Positions 54,462 to 62,889 of a stretch of 64,000 nucleotides of DNA are shown here, piece by piece (position 1 is the first letter of the stretch; every line of letters begins with the position of its first letter). This DNA is from Ditibartonella apis (GTDB taxonomy: Bacteria; Pseudomonadota; Alphaproteobacteria; Rhizobiales; Rhizobiaceae): positions 372,001 through 436,000 of the forward strand of contig NZ_LXYU01000003.1 of NCBI RefSeq assembly GCF_001952075.1, in the 5' to 3' direction. Under the pieces are notes generated by a model. The model saw nothing but the letters and a program-made list of their open reading frames with translations, searched no databases and was not told where the DNA came from. The translations under genes and the position numbers were made by a program.

Positions 54462-54478
54462 TGCTATGAATCATAGCA
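54462..54478 (+). promoter_or_regulatory. Palindromic operator between marR and the catabolic genes
   Basis: TGCTATGAATCATAGCA is a perfect inverted repeat (TGCTATGA and TCATAGCA around a central base) of 17 bp, the usual size of a MarR dimer site. It is 34 bp before the regulator's ATG on one side and 54 bp before the lyase ATG on the other, suited to repress both. Confidence 0.7.
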
Positions 54479-54532
54479 ATTATTTATAGCCCGTCAAATG
54501 ACCGGTTATACATATAAAGAGGAGGAAGCAAT

Positions 54533-55345
54533 ATGTCAGATATTGTTAAATTTGAAGTTATCAATAAGATTGCCTGGGTATCTTTTGACAGGCCGGAAAA
54601 ACGAAACGCTATGAGCCCCGCATTGAACCGCAAAATGATGAGTGTTCTCGACGAATTGGAGTTTCGCGAGGATGTGGGCGTTCTGGTACTGACGGGCGAA
54701 GGTTCGGCGTGGACAGCGGGCATGGATTTGCAAGAATATTTTCGTGATACAGAAGCGCAGGGATTAAAGGGAATACGGCAGTCACAACGTGAAAGTTACG
54801 GTTGGTGGAGAAGGTTGCGATGGTATCAGAAGCCGACAATCGCAATGGTCAATGGCTGGTGTTTTGGCGGAGGTTATGGCCCGCTTTTTGCCTGTGACCT
54901 TGCATTTGCGGCAGATGAGGCAAAGTTCGGCCTGTCGGAGATCAATTGGGGTATTTTGCCAGGTGGTGGTGCTACAAAAGTGGCTGTCGAATTGCTGAGT
55001 TTCCGCCATGCTATGTATCATGCCATGACTGGAGAGCTGGTTGATGGCAAAAAGGCTGCAGATTGGGGCTTGGTCAATGAATCTGTTCCTTTAAACAAAT
55101 TGAAAGAACGGGTGGAAGAAGTTTGCAAAGTACTTTTAGCGAAAAATCCCACTGCGCTGAAAGCGACGAAAGATGCAATCCGTCGTGTGGGTAATATGGA
55201 TTATGACGAGGCTGAAGACTATCTCGTTCATATGCAGGAGGCTGCTAATTCGTTCGATAATGAAGGACGCAAGGAAGGGATGAAGCAGTTTCTCGACGAA
55301 AAAACCTATAAGCCGGGGCTTGGTGCATATAACCGGAATAAATAG
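54533..55345 (+). CDS. Hydroxycinnamoyl-CoA hydratase/lyase (feruloyl-CoA type)
   Basis: A crotonase-fold enzyme of 270 residues that hydrates feruloyl- or p-coumaroyl-CoA and splits the product to vanillin or 4-hydroxybenzaldehyde plus acetyl-CoA. Along its length it parallels the Pseudomonas enzyme (HCHL/Ech): RPEKRNAMSPALNRKM, VLTGEGSAWTAGMDLQEYF, KPTIAMVNGWCFGGGYGPLFACDLA, FGLSEINWGI with Glu136 at the catalytic place, GLVNESVPL, and a tail EGMKQFLDEKTYKPGL. Tyr69 corresponds to a phenol-contacting tyrosine. GGAGG precedes the ATG. It is the first gene of the catabolic cluster, divergent from marR. Confidence 0.92.
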   Translation: MSDIVKFEVINKIAWVSFDRPEKRNAMSPALNRKMMSVLDELEFREDVGVLVLTGEGSAWTAGMDLQEYFRDTEAQGLKGIRQSQRESYGWWRRLRWYQKPTIAMVNGWCFGGGYGPLFACDLAFAADEAKFGLSEINWGILPGGGATKVAVELLSFRHAMYHAMTGELVDGKKAADWGLVNESVPLNKLKERVEEVCKVLLAKNPTALKATKDAIRRVGNMDYDEAEDYLVHMQEAANSFDNEGRKEGMKQFLDEKTYKPGLGAYNRNK

Positions 55346-55448
55346 ACCTCGACAAGCATATTGTTGGGAAGAGCAATGTGCTTTCATAAGCAGCATTTGA
55401 ATTGCGATAGGGCTGGTGAGCCTTAATGAGCGGGATTTGGAGGAGAAA

Positions 55449-57584
55449 ATGGCCGCTATCAATGATCGCAACGAGCACTTCAGGCTCGATTGCCTTTTGC
55501 ACCCGAAATCCATTGTTATCATCGGTGCATCGCCTAATACCGGCGCACTAGGATTTTCTGTGCTGGAAAATTTAAAAAAACATCATTTCAAGGGTGAAAT
55601 CTATCTGGTAAACCCGAAATATGATGAAATTAATGGGCATCATTGCTATCTCAACATTAATGATTTGCCAGAAGCTATTGATGCGGCCGTTTTAGCTATT
55701 CCGCGTCAGTCGGTTCTTTCAACAATGGAGGCGTTGGCAGCAAGGAAAACCAAAGGCGTGGTTATCTTTTCGGCAGGGTTTGCCGAAGACGGAGAAGAGG
55801 GGTTAGCCCAACAACGCCAAATCGCCGAGATAGCACGCGAAAACAGTATGGTCGTCAATGGGCCAAACTGTCTTGGCATCATCAATTTCGATCATCATTC
55901 GCCCCTGACTTTTATCAAAGCACCGCTGATGAAAGAGAAGTTCGGCAGAAAAGTTGCCATTGTTTCGCAAAGCGGGGCAATGTCGGCAGTTTTAAGCGTA
56001 TCTTTGACGGCACGTGACATTCCGCTTTCTTACGCAATTTCTTCAGGAAATGAAGCAGTCAATACAGTCGAAGATTTTCTTCATTCGCTTATGAACGAAG
56101 AAGATGTCGGCATTGTCGCGATGATTGTCGAACAATTTCGCAAGCCTGAATTGTTCTTGTCCATTGCTCGACAGATGCAGGCTTCCGGCAAAACCATCGT
56201 TCTTCTTCATCCTGGGAAAAGTGCGGAAGCACGGCAATCTGCCGCGACACATACCGGTGCAATGGCTGGTGATTATGATTTGATGAAAGTTATGGTCAAG
56301 CGTGCAGGTGTATTGCAGGTTGATGATCTGGAAGAATTGATCGATGTGTGTGATCTCTTGAGCCGCTATGGTACGTTCAAACAGGGAGGCGCTGTTATTG
56401 TCACTGAATCGGGGGCATATAAAGCTTTGGCGCTTGATCTTTGTAAAGAGGTCGGTTTACGGCTCCTGAAGCTTGATGAAAAACAACATGCGGAACTGCG
56501 TTCGGTTTTACCTTCTTTTGTGGCTCTTTCAAATCCGGTTGATCTTACCGCTCAAGGTCTGGTCGAACCGGCGATCTATGGGCGTGTGATTAAGGCATTG
56601 AACAAAGACGATAATATTAATGCGATTTTTTTACCGCTCATCCAGACAGACCATGAAACCTGTGAAATCAAATATCCGGAAATCATTTCGGCAATTGGAA
56701 ACATAAAACCGCGTTGCCCTATCGTTTTTGCCGGTCTTGATGATGGCGCTCCGGTGCCTCAGCATTTTATCCATGCACTCCGGAAAAATGGCGCTTCCTA
56801 TTTCAGTTCACCTGACAGAGCAATTCGGGCTTTGGCATTGGTTACCAATCACGCCGACTTTGAACGGTCCGTGGCTGATGAAACGCTAAAACCGATCCGG
56901 TTTGACAGGGTAAAGGGCTCAGGGATTATCGCCGAATATCGTTCAAAAGAACATCTCTCGTTGGTGGGCATAAACTTTCCGGATGGTGCATTGGTTAGTT
57001 CATTGGAAGATGCGCTTGTCGTTGCCGAAAAATTGGGTTTTCCGGTTGTCATAAAAGCACAGTCGGAAGCTCTTCCGCATAAAAGCGATGCAGGCGGTGT
57101 TGTTATCAATATTCATAATGCTGACGATTTACGGCAAGCTTGGCAAAAGTTGTACGCCAATGTTGCCCATCATCGCCCTGATGTGAACATTGAAGGTGTG
57201 TTGATTGAAAAAATGGGGGAAAAGGGAATTGAACTCATTGTTGGCGCCAAGCGTGATCCGCAATGGGGGCCGGTTATTCTTATCGGAGCAGGCGGGGTAA
57301 CAGCAGAGCTTTATCACGACAGTTGCCTTATTCCAGTGGATGTCGGCCGAAAGGAAATTATAGAGGCATTGAATAGCTTGAAATGCATTCAACTGCTGAA
57401 CGGGTTTCGCGGTTCGCCGGAAAAGGACAAAGATAGCGTTGTCAACCTGATATTACAGCTGGCTGGAATCATGCGTGCCACACCGGAAATCACAGAAATA
57501 GATCTGAACCCCGTGGTGGTTTACGACAAAGGTCAGGGAGCAATCGCACTTGATGCTCTGATTGAGATAAGTGAGGTCATGTAA
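55449..57584 (+). CDS. NDP-forming acyl-CoA synthetase, probable feruloyl-CoA synthetase
   Basis: A 711-residue single-chain acyl-CoA synthetase of the ADP/NDP-forming superfamily. The order is: CoA-binding Rossmann domain (PKSIVIIGASPNTGALGFSVLENL), succinyl-CoA-ligase-like domains with the phosphorylatable His268 in SAATHTGAMAG, and a C-terminal ATP-grasp domain (FPVVIKAQSEALPHKSDAGGVVINI, GVLIEKMGEKGIELIVGAKRDPQWGPVILIGAGG, DLNPVVVYDKG). This type includes FerA of Sphingobium; the more common Fcs is AMP-forming. It sits right after the lyase, so hydroxycinnamates are the likely substrates. ATG 55449 follows GGAGGAG closely. Confidence 0.85.
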   Translation: MAAINDRNEHFRLDCLLHPKSIVIIGASPNTGALGFSVLENLKKHHFKGEIYLVNPKYDEINGHHCYLNINDLPEAIDAAVLAIPRQSVLSTMEALAARKTKGVVIFSAGFAEDGEEGLAQQRQIAEIARENSMVVNGPNCLGIINFDHHSPLTFIKAPLMKEKFGRKVAIVSQSGAMSAVLSVSLTARDIPLSYAISSGNEAVNTVEDFLHSLMNEEDVGIVAMIVEQFRKPELFLSIARQMQASGKTIVLLHPGKSAEARQSAATHTGAMAGDYDLMKVMVKRAGVLQVDDLEELIDVCDLLSRYGTFKQGGAVIVTESGAYKALALDLCKEVGLRLLKLDEKQHAELRSVLPSFVALSNPVDLTAQGLVEPAIYGRVIKALNKDDNINAIFLPLIQTDHETCEIKYPEIISAIGNIKPRCPIVFAGLDDGAPVPQHFIHALRKNGASYFSSPDRAIRALALVTNHADFERSVADETLKPIRFDRVKGSGIIAEYRSKEHLSLVGINFPDGALVSSLEDALVVAEKLGFPVVIKAQSEALPHKSDAGGVVINIHNADDLRQAWQKLYANVAHHRPDVNIEGVLIEKMGEKGIELIVGAKRDPQWGPVILIGAGGVTAELYHDSCLIPVDVGRKEIIEALNSLKCIQLLNGFRGSPEKDKDSVVNLILQLAGIMRATPEITEIDLNPVVVYDKGQGAIALDALIEISEVM

Positions 57585-57585
57585 A

Positions 57586-59310
57586 ATGGTATCACAGCGT
57601 GCTCGCATTCCCAGATTGCAACCAGAACTCCTGGATTGTCTTTTACACTGTTCAGATGATTGGCAAAAAGTTCTTGAGCTTTCGCCCAATTTTAGCGAAA
57701 TGGCGTCAATGCAAAATACGCTTTTAAGCGAGGCCGCACGGTTTGCCGACGGTGTTTTGTCACCGTTAAATCACACTATGGACGTTGTGGGAGCAAAACT
57801 CGTAAACGGCCGCGTTGTTACAGTCGATGGCCATAAAGAAGCATGGAAACAGTTTGTCGAGGCCGGATGGACACTTCTCGGCAAACCTGAACTCTATGGA
57901 GGGCAAGAGGCTCCTTTAGCACTTTGGGCAGCTATTCAAGGTATTTTCGACAGGTCGTCACCTGCTTTTGGTATGTTGCCGGTTCCCCAAATATCGGCAG
58001 TAAAACTCATTTCTCATTGGGGAGATGAAAAGACCAGAAAAGATTGGCTACCAAATCTCGTTAGCGGCATATGGGGGGCAACAATTTGTATATCGGAACC
58101 GGATGCCGGCTCCGATGTAAGGCGCATGCGGACAAAGGCCGAAAAACAGCTCAATGGAAGCTGGCGTATCACCGGCGAGAAATGCTGGATCAGTTATGGT
58201 GACCACGATCTCGCAGAAAAGATAGGACATTGCCTCCTTGCCTATTCCTATGATGAAAAAGGTGTTCCGGGTATCAGTCTGTTTCTGGTTCCCAATCGCC
58301 TTGAGGTGAATCAGGATGGACAGGCGTCTGGAAATGGCGTCGCCATTCAACGTGTCGAAGAAAAAATGGGGCTCCATGGTTCGCCGACATGTGTCATCAG
58401 TTTTGAAAAATCGGAAGCAATATTGCTTGGCAAAACGGGGCAAGGCCTATCGCAAATGTTTGTAATGATAGCAAATATGCGTTTGTCGGTGGGCGTGATG
58501 GGAACGGCTATAGCCTCGGCAGCTTATGATACCGCACTGAATTATAGTTTTGAACGCAAGCAGGGCGGACCGGCTGACAAGCCACCGGTCGCGATTTATC
58601 AGCACGTAGATGTAAAACGTATGCTGATGGAGATGGCAGCAAACACCAATCTTATGCGGGGATTGATTTTTTCAATCGCCAATCATACGGATATTTCCCT
58701 TTCGAGCTCAGATGAGGCACAACGGGAACAAAGTCACTTGTTTACTCAATTTTTGTTGCCTGTCGTAAAAACCTTGGGTGCCGACATCGGTTTTCAGGTG
58801 GCTAGCACCGCAATACAGGTTCTGGGTGGTGCCGGATATACCGGTGAATGGCCGGTTGAACAGGCATTGCGGGATTCACGCGTGCTGTCAATCTTCGAGG
58901 GAACAAGCGGAATTCAAGCGCTGGATTTGTTGAAACGTCGTCTCAAAGGCCGCGATCAGGGCAAAGGACTTAAAGTGTTTCTCGATAAAGCATATGAGTT
59001 GACCGGTGCATTGCCTTCAAATCTTGCAAACAATTATCAAAGCGGTCTCGATCTTCTCAAGATTACGGCGCAAAAACTGTCGTTGCTGGACAATGAAGAT
59101 GGCGAGGCAGGGGCAGATGCATTCCTCCGTCTGACCGGTAGAGCGGCGCTCGGATGGATAGCTGCAAGACTGATTGCTGCAGGCGACATACCGGCACAGT
59201 TACGTTCGCAATCCGAATTTTATTTGCATGAAATGGCCATAAAATGCCGTGCTTTATCTGACCTTGCCTTATTGGGAAGAGCAAGATTGGGACAAACAGA
59301 AGCACAATGA
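57586..59310 (+). CDS. Acyl-CoA dehydrogenase, probably for phenylpropanoyl-CoA
   Basis: A FAD-dependent dehydrogenase of 574 residues with an extended C-terminus, as in the FadE5/long-form group. Visible blocks are WTLLGKPELYGGQEAP, ICISEPDAGSDVRRMRTKAEK, ITGEKCWISYGDHD, EKMGLHGSPTCVISFE, and QVLGGAGYTGEWPVEQALRDSRVLSIFEGTSGIQALDLLKR, where the Glu in FEGTSGIQ is the usual catalytic-base position for this subgroup. In the Acinetobacter hca cluster a similar enzyme (HcaD) desaturates dihydro-hydroxycinnamoyl-CoA to feed the lyase; that role is inferred here. ATG 57586 is one base after the synthetase stop. Confidence 0.85.
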   Translation: MVSQRARIPRLQPELLDCLLHCSDDWQKVLELSPNFSEMASMQNTLLSEAARFADGVLSPLNHTMDVVGAKLVNGRVVTVDGHKEAWKQFVEAGWTLLGKPELYGGQEAPLALWAAIQGIFDRSSPAFGMLPVPQISAVKLISHWGDEKTRKDWLPNLVSGIWGATICISEPDAGSDVRRMRTKAEKQLNGSWRITGEKCWISYGDHDLAEKIGHCLLAYSYDEKGVPGISLFLVPNRLEVNQDGQASGNGVAIQRVEEKMGLHGSPTCVISFEKSEAILLGKTGQGLSQMFVMIANMRLSVGVMGTAIASAAYDTALNYSFERKQGGPADKPPVAIYQHVDVKRMLMEMAANTNLMRGLIFSIANHTDISLSSSDEAQREQSHLFTQFLLPVVKTLGADIGFQVASTAIQVLGGAGYTGEWPVEQALRDSRVLSIFEGTSGIQALDLLKRRLKGRDQGKGLKVFLDKAYELTGALPSNLANNYQSGLDLLKITAQKLSLLDNEDGEAGADAFLRLTGRAALGWIAARLIAAGDIPAQLRSQSEFYLHEMAIKCRALSDLALLGRARLGQTEAQ

Positions 59311-59523
59311 TTGCTCTGATACGGCATTCCGGCTGCCTTTAATGAAGACAAGCATATCAACATCAATAACAACATGGATACCGATCGTTTTAACTCAAGT
59401 TACATTGCAGCGCGTTCTCAAAACTTATTGCCTTGGTGATCTCACGTCGTCGCCGCGATTTTCCAAGTTATCAGCGGCCCAAGTTAACAATGACTCAAGT
59501 TTTCAATGAGGTAGAGTCTTTTT

Positions 59524-59539
59524 ATTCGGGAGGGAAAAA
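59524..59539 (+). promoter_or_regulatory. Strong ribosome-binding leader, copy 1
   Basis: ATTCGGGAGGGAAAAA ends directly before the GTG start at 59540. The same 16 bases stand before the transporter gene at 62874-62889. GGGAGGG is the Shine-Dalgarno part. Confidence 0.8.
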
Positions 59540-61201
59540 GTGATAAAGCAATGCCGGAGTTCCGGAAGGGAAAAGTATTATACCGTCAGAGATGCCGTGT
59601 TCGACTTTTTCGCGACCATTGGTGTTGATACTATTTTTGGCAATCCCGGTTCGACGGAATTGCCCATGTTCAGAAATTTCCCCGATCATTTCCGTTATAT
59701 TCTGGGGCTTCAGGAAGCCACAGTGGTGGGAATGGCAGATGGATTTGCGCAAGCTACGGGCAAAGCGTCATTGGTTAATCTGCATTCGGCTGCGGGTGTG
59801 GGCAATGCAATGGGAAATATTTTTACCGCCTATAAAAACCAGACGCCGATGATTATTACTGCCGGGCAACAAGCCCGTTCTATATTACCGTTTGACCCCT
59901 TTCTTGCCTCTATCCGGCCGACCGAATTGGCTGAACCCTATGTCAAATGGGCGGTTGAACCGGCTCGTGCGGAAGATGTGCCTTTAGCAATCCAGCGCGC
60001 TTTCAACATCGCTATGACAGAGCCGCGAGGCCCCGTTCTCGTATCGGTTCCGGTTGACGATTGGGATAGACAGACAAAGCCGCTCGCCGAACACAGGATG
60101 TTCTACTCGCAAAGACCGTCGGCAGACGCCATTATGGCATTGTCTTGCGCACTCGAAGAACGCAAATGCCCGGCATTCGTCGTCGGTGGTGGCGTTGATC
60201 GCGCAAGGGCTTCGGATTTGGTTGTCAAATTGGCGGAACATTATCAGGCGCAGATTTATGTGGCTCCGATGAGCGGCCGCTGCAGCTTTCCCGAAGATCA
60301 TTATCTGTTCAACGGTTTTCTTCCTGCACGACGTGAAAAAATTGTTGACATATTGGGGCATCACGATCTTATCATTGTATTGGGGGCGAGCGCCTTTCTT
60401 TATCATGTTGAAGGTTTTGGCCCTTTCATTCCAGAACAATCCGAACTTTTCCAGATTGTCGACAATCCTTTTACAGCATCGTGGACGCCGACAGGGACAA
60501 GCATTGTGGGCAATGTCCGCTTGGCGTTGGAGGAACTTTTGGCTGTTTCAAAACCGCTTGAAAGAGAAAAAAAACAGGCAAAAAAGTTGCCTCGAACCGG
60601 ATTATCGGCAAAGCCCCAATCGTCATCCAATCCCCGATTATCGTCGAACACATTGACTACCGCTTTTGTGCTCCAGACATTGCATGGTTTGGAAAACGAG
60701 GATTGGTTCATTGTTGAGGAAGCACCGAGCGCGCGCAGTCTGATACAGAAATTTTTGCCAATATCAAAGCCGGGACAATTTTTGACGATGGAGAGCGGCG
60801 GACTGGGTTACGGGATGCCGGCGGCCGTGGGGTCAGCTCTGGCATTACCGGATAAAAAGATCATTGCCATCATCGGTGACGGCTCGGCACTTTATTCCGT
60901 TCAGAGTTTGTGGACCGCGGCGGTTCGGAAATTATCCATTACATGGATTGTCTTGCGGAATGGAAGCTATGCGGCATTGGAAGAATTTGCACCCGAATTC
61001 GGGTTTAAGAAACACGAAAAAGTGGTCGGCACGACCCTTTCGGGAATTGACTTTGCAGGATTGGCCAAAGGCTTCGGTATCAATGCAAAACGCATCGTCG
61101 ATTGCGCCGAATTGGAACGGGAATTGCAAGATGCAACGGCCTCATCTTCACCGACATTATTCGAGGTTGTCGTATCCGATATAAAAAATGAGCCGGTATG
61201 A
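59540..61201 (+). CDS. Benzoylformate decarboxylase-like ThDP enzyme
   Basis: A 553-residue ThDP enzyme closest in pattern to benzoylformate decarboxylase (MdlC), which turns benzoylformate into benzaldehyde and CO2. The active-site residues known from the Pseudomonas enzyme are kept: Ser38 in FGNPGSTELP, Glu59 in LQEA, His82 in NLHSAAGVGNAMG, and His289 in the FLYHVEG segment. The ThDP motif GDGSALYSVQSLWTA is near the C-terminus. The GTG start has a strong GGGAGGG site. A tail of Pro/Ser-rich linker (about 345-375) is longer than usual. The aldehyde product would be a substrate of the next gene's enzyme; a 4-hydroxy or 3-methoxy ring is a guess from context. Confidence 0.88.
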   Translation: MIKQCRSSGREKYYTVRDAVFDFFATIGVDTIFGNPGSTELPMFRNFPDHFRYILGLQEATVVGMADGFAQATGKASLVNLHSAAGVGNAMGNIFTAYKNQTPMIITAGQQARSILPFDPFLASIRPTELAEPYVKWAVEPARAEDVPLAIQRAFNIAMTEPRGPVLVSVPVDDWDRQTKPLAEHRMFYSQRPSADAIMALSCALEERKCPAFVVGGGVDRARASDLVVKLAEHYQAQIYVAPMSGRCSFPEDHYLFNGFLPARREKIVDILGHHDLIIVLGASAFLYHVEGFGPFIPEQSELFQIVDNPFTASWTPTGTSIVGNVRLALEELLAVSKPLEREKKQAKKLPRTGLSAKPQSSSNPRLSSNTLTTAFVLQTLHGLENEDWFIVEEAPSARSLIQKFLPISKPGQFLTMESGGLGYGMPAAVGSALALPDKKIIAIIGDGSALYSVQSLWTAAVRKLSITWIVLRNGSYAALEEFAPEFGFKKHEKVVGTTLSGIDFAGLAKGFGINAKRIVDCAELERELQDATASSSPTLFEVVVSDIKNEPV

Positions 61202-61265
61202 ACAATAGATCATAACGGTTCGCATATGAAGTTTAACGAAGCTTAACAAAAACAGGCGGTTATTC

Positions 61266-62717
61266 ATGGAAAATGTTCATCTTTTTATTGATGGAAAACA
61301 TCGCAAAGCCAATGGTGATAAAACCTTTACACGGAAAAATCCGATTGATGGAGAAGTCGTATCCGTTGCGGCGGCTGCCCAGATAGAGGACATTGTAGAG
61401 GTGGTTGATGCCGCATCGAGAGCATTTGAAGACTGGTCGCAATCAACACCGCAGGAACGGCAAAGACTTTTACAACGCGCTGCCGAAATTATGCTTGCCA
61501 AAAAAGATCATTTCATTTCTGCAATGGCAGCAGAAACCGGAGCATCGGAAGTTTGGGCCGGTTTTAACGTTGCATTGGGAGCAGCGGTTTTTCAGGAAGC
61601 GGCGTCCATTGTTACAGCCGCAACGGGAGAGGTACTGTCTTCCAATACAGCCGATCAGCTTTCTTTGGCAGTGCGTCAGCCGGCTGGCGTCGTTGTTGGC
61701 ATTGCACCATGGAATGCTCCGATCATTCTTGGCTCCAGAGCGATCGCCGTGCCACTTGCCTGCGGCAATAGTGTGATTTTGAAAGGCTCGGAAGCATGTC
61801 CGCTCACTCATGCATTGATTGTGGACTGTCTTGCCGAAGCGGGTTTTGCTAAAGGTGTCGTCAATTATGTGACTAATGCTCCTGATGAAGCGGCGATATT
61901 CGTAGAAAAGCTCGTTTGTGCACCTGATGTGCGCAGGGTAAACTTCACCGGTTCTACAAAAGTCGGACGCATTATCGCTTCCCATTGTGCACGAAGCCTT
62001 AAACCGTGTGTTCTCGAGCTGGGTGGAAAAGCCCCGATCCTGATACTGGAAGATGCCGATATTGACGCTGCTGTCGATGCTACCGTTTTTGGTGCATACA
62101 TGAATTCCGGACAAATTTGTATGTCGACAGAACGCATCATAGTTGTAGAGAGTGTTGCCACAGCATTTCTTGGAAAATTGGTCGACAGAGTGAAAAAACT
62201 GACCATTGGCGATCCGCGTAAAGACAACGTCAATCTTGGTCCTGTTTATGATATGGCGACAGTCGTTCATTGTAATCGCCTGATTGATGATGCACTTTCC
62301 AAAGGTGCCAAACTGTTGTGCGGGAGGAAATCGGAAACAACGTTAATGCCGGCGACATTGCTGGATGATGTGGTTCCCTCGATGGATATTTATCACGAAG
62401 AAACATTCGGACCGGTTAAGGCAATTATCCGAGCAAGAGATGACGAGCACGCCGTTTCTCTCGCCAATGACAGCGAATACGGGCTATCATCAGCAATTTT
62501 CACTCGCGACACGGCAAAAGGCTATCGACTGGCAAAACGCATCAATTCGGGAATATGCCATATCAATGGTGCCACTGTCGATGACGAACCGCAGGCACCT
62601 TTTGGCGGCGTGAAAGCAAGCGGTTTCGGCCGGTTTGGCGGACAAGCCGGGGTTCATGAATTTACCGATTTGCGCTGGTTGACTATGGAGACAAAACGTC
62701 GCCGTTACCCGCTTTGA
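61266..62717 (+). CDS. Aromatic aldehyde dehydrogenase (vanillin dehydrogenase-like)
   Basis: An NAD(P)-dependent aldehyde dehydrogenase of 483 residues, nearest in style to vanillin and salicylaldehyde dehydrogenases. It has GIAPWNAPIILGSRAIAVPLACGN, VNFTGSTKVGR, the general base Glu251 in LELGGKAP, the catalytic Cys285 in NSGQICMSTER (34 residues apart as usual), and EETFGPVKAI and PFGGVKASGFGRFGG. It would oxidise the benzaldehyde formed by both the lyase and the decarboxylase, giving vanillate, 4-hydroxybenzoate or benzoate. It follows the decarboxylase after 64 bp and is probably co-transcribed. Confidence 0.9.
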   Translation: MENVHLFIDGKHRKANGDKTFTRKNPIDGEVVSVAAAAQIEDIVEVVDAASRAFEDWSQSTPQERQRLLQRAAEIMLAKKDHFISAMAAETGASEVWAGFNVALGAAVFQEAASIVTAATGEVLSSNTADQLSLAVRQPAGVVVGIAPWNAPIILGSRAIAVPLACGNSVILKGSEACPLTHALIVDCLAEAGFAKGVVNYVTNAPDEAAIFVEKLVCAPDVRRVNFTGSTKVGRIIASHCARSLKPCVLELGGKAPILILEDADIDAAVDATVFGAYMNSGQICMSTERIIVVESVATAFLGKLVDRVKKLTIGDPRKDNVNLGPVYDMATVVHCNRLIDDALSKGAKLLCGRKSETTLMPATLLDDVVPSMDIYHEETFGPVKAIIRARDDEHAVSLANDSEYGLSSAIFTRDTAKGYRLAKRINSGICHINGATVDDEPQAPFGGVKASGFGRFGGQAGVHEFTDLRWLTMETKRRRYPL

Positions 62718-62873
62718 TTTACGCAGTTAACGTCGGTTTCGTGCCTAATTTCATTGAGTGCTGCGACCGGTTTGTGGGAGCCTATGCGGTCGCGAATGCG
62801 TGAATAGAAGAAAAACGGGAGAAGATGGCAGATCAATATACAAAAACAAAAATCCGGTTTGCCGTCACATATC

Positions 62874-62889
62874 ATTCGGGAGGGAAAAA
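62874..62889 (+). promoter_or_regulatory. Strong ribosome-binding leader, copy 2
   Basis: ATTCGGGAGGGAAAAA, identical to 59524-59539, directly precedes the transporter ATG at 62890. Confidence 0.8.

Noticed and set aside
59393-59501. ACTCAAGTT repeated at 59393-59401 and 59493-59501, exactly 100 bp apart
   Set aside because: Could be paired operator half-sites before the decarboxylase gene, but the unit is short and the region otherwise shows no promoter, so I do not claim a site.
61232-61247. TTTA-N7-TTAAC element before the aldehyde dehydrogenase gene
   Set aside because: It resembles a CtrA half-consensus, but it lies within a probable operon next to the start codon and has no link to the cell cycle. 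A chance match is more likely.
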